Shown: piece after piece, positions 25,051-32,356 of the stretch
How positions within the stretch are numbered: the stretch's first letter is position 1
How the letters are laid out: every line of letters begins with the position of its first letter
NCBI RefSeq assembly: GCF_051859125.1
Contig: NZ_JBHYGG010000146.1
Coordinates: 8,338 to 72,337 of the forward strand
Origin: Gemmata sp051859125
GTDB taxonomy: Bacteria > Planctomycetota > Planctomycetia > Gemmatales > Gemmataceae
DNA length: 64,000 bases
Reading direction: 5' to 3'
Program-made: the position numbers and the translations under genes
Notes under the pieces: model-generated
What the model was told of the DNA's origin: nothing
What the model saw: only the letters and a program-made list of their open reading frames with translations
Databases searched by the model: none

Positions 25051-28000
25051 TCACCCGGCGTCCCCGCCGCGCTTCCGCTTCTCGAATACGGCGAACAGCG
25101 CCAGGATGGCGCCGCCGAGCACGATCCCGGACGCGTACCACACCCACGTGTGCTGCAGGTCCACGGCCGCGTGCCAGATCATGGCGAACACGTCGAGCAG
25201 CAGGAACCCGACGCCCAGGAACACGAACGCCCGCACCCGCATCGCCATTCCCGCCAGCACGCCGGTCACGCAGAACACCGCCAGGACCACCGGCAGCCAC
25301 ACCGACTCCCCGACGCCCGCCAGGAACATGTCCGCCGACGACGCGACGTACACCATCCCCACGCCGAGGTAGCGCAGCCCGCTCGACACCTCGGGGCGGA
25401 GCCGGGCGCGGTTGACGTGTTCCGACACCAGGACGATCAGCGCGAGCGGCACGACCCAGGCCTGCGGGTGCACCGCGAACGGCACCCCGTGGTGCGCCAG
25501 CAGCGACCACACGGCGGCGTTCGTGGCGAGGGCGGCGAGCAGCGCCCACCCGAACGAGTTCCGGGCGAGCGCGACGAGGCCGTACAGCCCGCCCGCGAGG
25601 ATCCACAGCCGGGCGTACGCGTCGAAGTGCCGCGGGAGCTGCTCCAGGTACCCGAGCAGGGGGCCGAGCCCCGGCGCCCGGGCGGCCGCGAACTCCGCCA
25701 GGGACGCGGGCGGCCTCGCCCAGAACGCGAGCAGCGGGACCAGGGGGACGAGCACGCCCGTGCGCCGCAGCGGGGCGGCCAGCACGCCGAGCTTGCGGCG
25801 CTCGAACAGTTCCGCCAGCCCGACGCCGGCGAACGCGACCGCCATGACCGCGAACGTCCAGTACCGCACCGCCCCGGCGAGGAACAGCTCGGGCACGTTG
25901 AGCCGGGCGTGAGCGAACGACAGGGCGACCAGCGCCTCGGCGAGGTAGACGTAGGCGGTGCGGCCGCGGTCCGGCAGCCCGAGCGGGTCGCGGTCCCGGC
26001 GGAGGGCGAACCGGACCGCCAGCACGGCGGTCGCGAGGATGCCCAGCAGCACCGCGAGCACCGCCGCCGGTTCGAGCGGTGTGTGCTTCGTGCCGGGGTC
26101 GTACGCCGGAACCTGCTGGGCGAGGCACACCCCCAGGACGAGAACGGCACCCGCCGCGCAAGCGCCGCCGGCCCCCCGGGCGGCGCCGCGCCAGTTCGCG
26201 CCGAGCCGCCCCGCGAGCTCGGTCCCGGCCGCCCCGGCCGCGGCGAGCGCGACGAACAGCCACGCGTTGCGGTGCAACCACGGGTGGGACCCGGCCGGGT
26301 CCGGGACCGCCCACGCGGCGGTGGCGCACACCAGCACGCCGAGCGCGACGGCGGCCGAGCGGATCGCGGCCGCCCGGGTCGGCACCGCCCGCAGCAACAA
26401 TGTCGCGGCGCCAAGGAGCAGGAGCACCGCGAACGGACTCGCGAGCCGCTGCGTCAACTCGGGCGCGACCAGTGCGTTCCTCACGGCGAGGAACAAGACG
26501 GCAGCCGCGAGAACGCCGTGCGCGACGAGTCCTTCCACCCACGCCCCGGGGCGAGTTGGTCGGGGGACGAGCCGCGTCAGGTGCCTCGTCGTCGCCCAGG
26601 AAAGGCTGTGAAGCACCGCGTACGCGGCGAGGGCGAGGGGCGTCTGCCAGACGTTCCACACGGATCGAGAAGTCGCCTCGCTGACTCCGAGGAGTACGAG
26701 TGCGACGCTCGCCGCGAACAGGCCGATGCGACCGAGCCTCGCCGACGGGTCGGCGCGGGCGACGAGCATCGACGCCGCGACGACGGTGGTCGCGCCCCAC
26801 GTGAGCCAGGGCGAATCGGTGCGGCCACCCGCGAGTGTCGGCAGCAGTCCGAACCACAGCAGTGCGACCGCGGTGCCGCCAGCGATCTCTGTGATTATCC
26901 GCCAACTACCATCCGCGTCGCGGCGGGCCAGCCGCGTCCAGGCCATCGCCGCGATCGCGAATCCGGCGGCGTTGGCGAGCAGGAAGCCCGAGTCGGTGCG
27001 CGGCTCGGTCGGCAGCCAGAGCAGGGTCGCGGCGAGGTTCACGAGCAACCCGGACGCCACCACGCGAGCCCCATCGCGGTTCAGGACCGCCGACGTGCCG
27101 ACCACGAACGACGCGACCGCGGCGAGCGTCGCCGACGCCCACGGCTGCCACGGACCGGGCCAGCCCCCGCGAACGGCCAGCACCGCGAGCACCGCGGCCG
27201 TGCCGTCGAGCCAGTACGACGACGCGCCGCGCCGCCGCGCCGCGACCGCCAGCCCCACCCCGACCAGCGCCCACGCGCCGCCCAGGGCGTGGAACGAGAG
27301 CCCCGTCCCGGGCGCGTCCCACGGCTGCGCGGCACAGGCGGCCAGCACGCCCGCGATGAGCGCCGACAGCGCCCGTGCGTGGAACGTCAACCCGGGCTCG
27401 GTCCGCGCCGCCCGCCACGCCGCGGCCCCGGTCGCGAGCACGAGCGCGAACCAGCCGTACTGCCCGAACTCGCCCCACGCCGCGGGCAACGGCGCTTCCG
27501 GGAACAGCAGCAGGGCGAGCGCCGCGGGGGCGCTGGCCGCCGCCAGCACGCCCAGCCCGAGCCGTGCTTGCACCGCGAGCAGCAGCCCGCCGGTGACGCG
27601 CCGCTGCGCCGCGAGCCACGCCAGTGCCCAGACCGCCGCCCCGGCGGCGACCAGCGCCGAGACGCGGAGCTGCTGCGCGGCGTCGAGGCGGCCGCCCGCC
27701 GTGACCACGCCGAGCGCGTACCCGGCCGCGACGGTCGCGGCGAAGACCAGGCCGCCCGCGAAGGCGTACCCGGGCGACCGCTCCCGGAGGGCCGAGCACC
27801 CGACCCCGAGCACCACGAGCGCCAGCGGCACGAGGTTCGAGGCGAGGGGCCCCATCGCGGCAAACACCGATTCCGCGTCCGGCCCCGACGCCTTCCTTCC
27901 GGCGAGTCCGAGTTCCGCGACCTGCGCCGAGACGAACACGACCGCGGCGGCGGCGGCCGCCAGCACGAACAGCAGCGCCGGGCGCGCGCCCGGTGTCGGG

Positions 28001-31000
28001 TGGAACGGAAGGCCGAGCGCCGCCAGGGCGCGGCGCACCCGGGAGCGCACCGAAACGACCGCCGTGCCGAGGGCGAACGCCGCCGCGAGTCCCCAGCGGA
28101 GTGCCGAGGCGGAAGCCGTGTCGCCGGCGTGCGAGCCGGCCCACACCACCGGCGCCGACAGGGACAGCGCCACCAGCCCGAGGACGTGCGCGTCGGTGTC
28201 GCGCTCGCCCCCCGTGAGTCGCCACGACGCGAGGAGCGCCGCCGTCAGCACGCCGAGCACCGCCCACGCGCCCGGGCCGAACACGTGTGCGAGTTCCGGG
28301 GGCGGGGCCCTGTGGGACTCCCACCCGAGCGGGGCCAACTCCGCCCGCACCTCGGGGAGTACCGCAAAGGCCGCGAGCACGAGCTGCCCCACGACCACGA
28401 CCGCGAGCACGACCCGCTCGGCCGACCACAGCCGTCCCGTCCAGAGGTGGCGGGCGAGCGGGTTCTCGCCCAGCAACCGGCGGGCCCACGCCCACCCGAG
28501 GCCGAGCACCCCGAGGGCGACCGCGTACACCTGCAACGCCGCCGGCCCGAAGTAGCCGAGGGCGCGTGTCGGTCGCCCGCCCCGGGCGTCGACCCAGGCG
28601 ACGCCGCACAGCACCGCCGCCAGCGCCAGCGCGACTTGCGACACCGAGAAGGAAGTACGATCACGCCACACGACCGCGAACGTGAGCCACACGGTGGCCA
28701 GCCACACCGCGCACCCCGCCCATTCGAGCGAGTGAGCAACGGGTGGGGCGAAGAGCAGGACACCGCCCGCGAGGGACGACAGCATCGCGGACGTTCGCAG
28801 CGGGCGCGCGAACACCCGTTCGCGCCGCCGGAGCAGGACCGCGGCCACCGCGGCGAGGGTGGCGTGCGTGAGCGCGCCGACCAGCAGCGCCCGCGACACC
28901 GGCTCCCACCCGGCCGTGACCGCGGCCAGGTGGGCGAAGCCGAGGAGCCCGGCCGCGGCCCCGAGGTAGGTGGCCGCCGCCGCGCCGGTCGCGCGGGCAA
29001 CCGCGAGCCCCGTTACGGCCAGCACGAACAGCGCGGCCGTGTCCCAGGCGGTGTCGGGGAACCGGCCCGACGCCAGCGCCAGGACCGGGGCCAGGACCGC
29101 CGCGGCGATCGACACATCGAGACCCGCCCGCCGCAGGGGTGCGGCGGCCCCGGTGCGGCGGCCCCTCAGAACGCACGAAAGGGCCGCGGACCCGAGCGCC
29201 TCCACCGACACCACGAAGGCCCACACTTCGAGGCGGTGCGGGTGCGCCGCGAACAGCGCCCACAGCGACCCGACGAGGGCGGCCCACAGTCCGCCGTGGG
29301 CCAGCACCCGCAGCCGCCACCGCGCGTTCGCCGCGAGCAACCCCGTCGCACACGCGGCGTGAACCGCCGCCGCGGTCAGCGGGTTCCACAGGCCGTCCGC
29401 ACTGGCCAGGAACAGCGCCACGCACCCGACCCCGGCCGCGCCGAGGCCGTAGCTCACCGGCCCAACGGGGGAGCGGTACCGGGCGAGGACCTCGGACAGC
29501 GCGGCGAGCGCGAGCGCGAGCGCGGCCAGCACCGCCCCGCACTCGGCCGACCACAGCACGCGGGCGAGCGGCTCGCCCCACCGGCCGGTGGTTCCGAAGT
29601 ACCCCACGGCAACGGCGAGGGCGAACGACGGCACGGCGAGCCCGATCGCCGCCGGCAGCCGGGCCGCGAACGCGACCCGGTTGAAGTACAGTCCGGCGGC
29701 CGCGGCCCCGAGCAGCACCGAACCCGGGTCCGACCACCCGGTCGCGAGTCCGGCCGTCACCACCGCCACCCCGGCGAGCGCCGCCGCGGTACCGGCGGCC
29801 CGCGGCCCGCCCTCCGTGACCCGCGTCGCCACGGCCAACCCGGCCTCGACCGCCACCGCCCCGGCCAGCACCAGTGGGACCGCCAGCCCCACCACGCGGG
29901 CCGCGACGTCCGGCGACCCCGCGACGTACAGGCCCCACGCCGCGGCCAGTGCGAACGCCGCCAGCCCCAGGAACCGGAGCACGGCCGCACCGGTCGCCCG
30001 GTCGAGGGCGCCCGCACGCCCCCGCTGCCGGAGGGTCACCACGCACGGACCCGCGAAGCACGCGAGCGCGAGCCAGGCGGCCCCGGGTGCGGACCGCCCG
30101 CCGAACCACCCGGCCGGCAGCAGCTGCGCCGCCGGCGGGCCGACCACCGCCAGGGCGAGCCACCACCGCCACTCGGCGCGCGCGGTGAGGACGTCCCGCC
30201 CGCCGCCCCGCACCACCCACGCGGACAGGGCGACCGCCAGCACCTTGACCCCGACGTCGACCGGCAACGACAGCTCGCCGCGCGTGACCGGGTCGGCGAG
30301 CAGCAACAGGTCGAGCGGCGCGAGGAGGAGCGTGATGACCAGCAAGCCGAGGCTGGTGGCGGTCAACTTCCAGCGGTGCAGCGTGTACTGCCCGGCGGCG
30401 TACAGCGCCAGCGTGACCGCCGCCGACAGCAGGAACGGGAAGTACGGGAACGCTTCGAGGCGGTGCCAGAGCGTGACCACGAGCGCGATCGAGCACCCGA
30501 CGACGAGCACCCCGCCGACGAGTTCGCCCCACAGGATGTTCCGCTCCTCCATGAACGCCGCGAGGACGGACCCGCGGCGGGGCGGCCCGGCGGGCGCGGC
30601 CGGCGGCGGGACGGGGGCGGGCGGGTCGGGGACCGAGACGGGCGGCGGGACGGTGACAGCTTCGGCGACGGGCCACGCGAGCGGGGGCTCACTCCGGGCG
30701 GGCGGTTCGGGGGCGCGTGGGGCGGGCACCGGCGTGTCGAGCGGCAGCCCGCGGATCCGCCGAGCCCGGCGCCGGAGCTGGGCCCGCACCGACATCGCCG
30801 TGTCGGGGTCGAGGTCGCCCGCTTCCGCCAGCGACTCCACTTCCGCCTGGGCCACGCGCACGCGGGCCAGTGCCCGGGCGGTCGGCCCGGTGAGGCGGAG
30901 GCCGCAGGCGTCGCACTCGACCGCCCCGGCGTCGCACGCGGCCCCGCACGCGGGACAGTCGCCGGGGTCGCGGTCGGGCCGGAACGGCCGGCGCTCCTGG

Positions 31001-31194
31001 CGGCCACGGGCCGGGACCAGCTCGCGGAAAACGGCGGCGATTGCCCACCAGAGCGCGTGCCCGACGAGTGCGAACGCGAGCACGCCGAAGACGAGTGCGC
31101 AGAGCCAAGCCACGGCAACACCCGCCCGGGATGTGAGCAACGATGGACGCGCACTGGGGCTCGGTAGCGAAGAACGGCACGCGCGGAGTTGCAT
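25051..31194 (-). CDS. Giant polytopic membrane protein with N-terminal zinc ribbon
   Basis: 2047 residues, no family recognised with certainty. One hydrophobic segment at about 27-50 precedes a cytoplasmic or soluble part with a four-cysteine zinc ribbon (CPACGAACDAGAVECDACG, about 80-98), a helical stretch (RVRVAQAEVESLAEAGDLD) and a proline-rich linker (about 155-210). From about 225 to the C-terminus the chain is an almost unbroken series of hydrophobic helices of 18-25 residues, several dozen in all, linked by short Arg/Pro loops (AFMEERNILWGELVGGVLVV begins the first). It ends in a short basic tail (FEKRKRGG). Alanine, leucine and valine dominate, so sub-repeats from ancient duplication are likely. 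Alternative starts a few codons in are possible; no strong ribosome site precedes the ATG. Confidence 0.82.
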   Translation of the reverse strand: MQLRACRSSLPSPSARPSLLTSRAGVAVAWLCALVFGVLAFALVGHALWWAIAAVFRELVPARGRQERRPFRPDRDPGDCPACGAACDAGAVECDACGLRLTGPTARALARVRVAQAEVESLAEAGDLDPDTAMSVRAQLRRRARRIRGLPLDTPVPAPRAPEPPARSEPPLAWPVAEAVTVPPPVSVPDPPAPVPPPAAPAGPPRRGSVLAAFMEERNILWGELVGGVLVVGCSIALVVTLWHRLEAFPYFPFLLSAAVTLALYAAGQYTLHRWKLTATSLGLLVITLLLAPLDLLLLADPVTRGELSLPVDVGVKVLAVALSAWVVRGGGRDVLTARAEWRWWLALAVVGPPAAQLLPAGWFGGRSAPGAAWLALACFAGPCVVTLRQRGRAGALDRATGAAVLRFLGLAAFALAAAWGLYVAGSPDVAARVVGLAVPLVLAGAVAVEAGLAVATRVTEGGPRAAGTAAALAGVAVVTAGLATGWSDPGSVLLGAAAAGLYFNRVAFAARLPAAIGLAVPSFALAVAVGYFGTTGRWGEPLARVLWSAECGAVLAALALALAALSEVLARYRSPVGPVSYGLGAAGVGCVALFLASADGLWNPLTAAAVHAACATGLLAANARWRLRVLAHGGLWAALVGSLWALFAAHPHRLEVWAFVVSVEALGSAALSCVLRGRRTGAAAPLRRAGLDVSIAAAVLAPVLALASGRFPDTAWDTAALFVLAVTGLAVARATGAAAATYLGAAAGLLGFAHLAAVTAGWEPVSRALLVGALTHATLAAVAAVLLRRRERVFARPLRTSAMLSSLAGGVLLFAPPVAHSLEWAGCAVWLATVWLTFAVVWRDRTSFSVSQVALALAAVLCGVAWVDARGGRPTRALGYFGPAALQVYAVALGVLGLGWAWARRLLGENPLARHLWTGRLWSAERVVLAVVVVGQLVLAAFAVLPEVRAELAPLGWESHRAPPPELAHVFGPGAWAVLGVLTAALLASWRLTGGERDTDAHVLGLVALSLSAPVVWAGSHAGDTASASALRWGLAAAFALGTAVVSVRSRVRRALAALGLPFHPTPGARPALLFVLAAAAAAVVFVSAQVAELGLAGRKASGPDAESVFAAMGPLASNLVPLALVVLGVGCSALRERSPGYAFAGGLVFAATVAAGYALGVVTAGGRLDAAQQLRVSALVAAGAAVWALAWLAAQRRVTGGLLLAVQARLGLGVLAAASAPAALALLLFPEAPLPAAWGEFGQYGWFALVLATGAAAWRAARTEPGLTFHARALSALIAGVLAACAAQPWDAPGTGLSFHALGGAWALVGVGLAVAARRRGASSYWLDGTAAVLAVLAVRGGWPGPWQPWASATLAAVASFVVGTSAVLNRDGARVVASGLLVNLAATLLWLPTEPRTDSGFLLANAAGFAIAAMAWTRLARRDADGSWRIITEIAGGTAVALLWFGLLPTLAGGRTDSPWLTWGATTVVAASMLVARADPSARLGRIGLFAASVALVLLGVSEATSRSVWNVWQTPLALAAYAVLHSLSWATTRHLTRLVPRPTRPGAWVEGLVAHGVLAAAVLFLAVRNALVAPELTQRLASPFAVLLLLGAATLLLRAVPTRAAAIRSAAVALGVLVCATAAWAVPDPAGSHPWLHRNAWLFVALAAAGAAGTELAGRLGANWRGAARGAGGACAAGAVLVLGVCLAQQVPAYDPGTKHTPLEPAAVLAVLLGILATAVLAVRFALRRDRDPLGLPDRGRTAYVYLAEALVALSFAHARLNVPELFLAGAVRYWTFAVMAVAFAGVGLAELFERRKLGVLAAPLRRTGVLVPLVPLLAFWARPPASLAEFAAARAPGLGPLLGYLEQLPRHFDAYARLWILAGGLYGLVALARNSFGWALLAALATNAAVWSLLAHHGVPFAVHPQAWVVPLALIVLVSEHVNRARLRPEVSSGLRYLGVGMVYVASSADMFLAGVGESVWLPVVLAVFCVTGVLAGMAMRVRAFVFLGVGFLLLDVFAMIWHAAVDLQHTWVWYASGIVLGGAILALFAVFEKRKRGGDAG

Positions 31195-31209
31195 ACAGGA
31201 TACGCGGGG

Positions 31210-31365
31210 CTACCGGCTTATTCCCGCCGGGCGGCGCCGCGCGTCCACGGCGGCAGCAGGGCCCGTGTCGCGCCACTCGGCCGACCGCGTAAGGGTGCGG
31301 GGGCCCGACCACGCTTTCGTCTCGACGAGCCAGAACCCCTGCTTGGTCAGGACGAGGAGATGTTC
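31210..31365 (-). pseudogene. Possible NERD (nuclease-related) domain fragment
   Basis: An open frame without a start reads EHLLVLTKQGFWLVETKAWSG followed by about 30 unremarkable residues to a TAG at 31210. The GFWLVETKAWSG core matches the strand and E-x-K motif of NERD domains, found for example at the N-terminus of PglW-type kinases and in stand-alone nuclease-related proteins. It directly continues the DNA where the integrase remnant stops. Too short for certainty. Confidence 0.35.
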
Positions 31366-31636
31366 GTCGGGGTGCCGTCGGCCCGCCGGTAGTGGGCGTC
31401 GGCGTGGCGCAGGAAGCCGAGCAGCACCTCGTTCACCGTCACGTCCGGGGCCCCTTCACCGGGCCGGTCGGGCACGGGGCGACGGCGTGTTCGGCGAGAA
31501 CGCGGGCGTACTCGGCCCGGCTTTCCGGGGAGTTGAACTTGCCGAGGGTGACCCACTTCCCGCCAACCCACCAGCGGGCGGTGTTCGAGGGCTTGTGAAA
31601 CCAGTAGGTGGGGACGGAATTTTTGGGACGGGCCAT
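31347..31636 (-). pseudogene. Tyrosine-type integrase, N-terminal remnant
   Basis: The ATG at 31636 starts MARPKNSVPTYWFHKPSNTA and runs on through VGGKWVTLGKFNSPESRAEY, which matches the SAM-like/arm-binding N-terminus of planctomycete site-specific tyrosine integrases. After about 60 codons the match moves to the next frame (VTVNEVLLGFLRHADAHYRR, DGTPTN) and then ends at about 31350. The core-binding and catalytic domains (R-H-R-Y) are absent. The gene starts 118 bp from the 3' end of the tRNA, the standard place for an integrase of a tRNA-integrated element. Confidence 0.8.
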
Positions 31637-31753
31637 GGCGGAAACGCTCCGGAAGGGTTTCCAGGTAGTTACCCGGAAACCGAGGTCTTCCGACCACGCC
31701 TCCGACCGCCGGAGGGTAAGCGTAACCGCTTCAGTCGATGTGAGTTGCTTGAG

Positions 31754-31826
31754 TGGGCAGTCCCGGGGTTGAACCGGGGACCTAGCGATTTTCAGTCGCT
31801 CGGTCGAACAGCTAAGCTATCTGCCC
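31754..31826 (-). tRNA. tRNA-Phe (GAA), structurally irregular
   Basis: 73 nt without encoded CCA. The acceptor 5' strand is GGGCAGA, the anticodon arm AGCGA-CTGAAAA-TCGCT with GAA at 34-36, and the T arm CCCGG-TTCAACC-CCGGG. All arms have the right lengths. Oddities are an A7-A66 mismatch in the acceptor, a C11-C24 mismatch in the D stem and no GG pair in the D loop. These could mean a poorly scored but working tRNA, a chimera formed when an element replaced the 3' half, or a pseudo-tRNA carried by the element. Confidence 0.75.
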
Positions 31827-31892
31827 AAATGCTTGATTTTCGAGTGATTCGGAGCGTACCGGAAGGTGTCCGCTCATCGCACAGTCTACCGA

Positions 31893-31935
31893 ATTCCGTA
31901 TCCGATTCCACCCTTTCCGTATCATTCCGTATCCG
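31893..31935. repeat. Direct repeats ATTCCGTATCCG upstream of the tRNA
   Basis: ATTCCGTATCCG occurs at 31893-31904 and 31924-31935, with a partial copy TTCCGTATC at 31915-31923. They lie in the 530-bp gene-free stretch 31827-32356, 67 bp upstream of the tRNA 5' end. A 7-bp dyad (CCACTCC-CC-GGAGTGG) is at 31978-31993. They could be protein-binding sites. I see no gene in this stretch. Confidence 0.5.
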
Positions 31936-32356
31936 CGTCAAACGTTCGCTCACTTCGTTCCACGCAGCATCTGCCAACCACTCCCCGGAGTGGTTCTGCG
32001 TGTGCCTCGCCAGGGTCGCGTATTCTGGTACCACACGCGATCGGCTCTCTGACTCCAGCAGCGGTCGTCGAACCACACACGAAGCCGTCGAGTCGGTTCT
32101 CGGCCGGCGCACCCGGCACGTCGCACTCCGCCAGTTGACCGCTTCGGTGAACACGGCGATCCGAAAGACGGTCGCGACCTTGCTGCGCGACAGGCCCGTC
32201 CGGGTGCGAACCACAACCCAGCGGGCACGCGCGGCGACGGGCCTTCCGGCGGCTTGCGGACGAACACTCCAGCAGGTAGGTTGTAGCCGTCGCCGAAGCT
32301 CGCCGCCGCCCGGCACACCGATCCACCCGTCCGGCATCACCCACGAGGAGTCGCCC

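Noticed and set aside
24940..31167. 2075-codon open frame on the plus strand
   Set aside because: It is antisense to the giant membrane protein; its translation is Arg/Pro/Gly/His-rich with no domains, as expected for the reverse of high-GC coding DNA.
29588..32356. Extension of the protease gene upstream to 29588
   Set aside because: The frame is open but crosses the tRNA and the integrase remnant antisense; a signal peptide and ribosome site fix the start at 32357.
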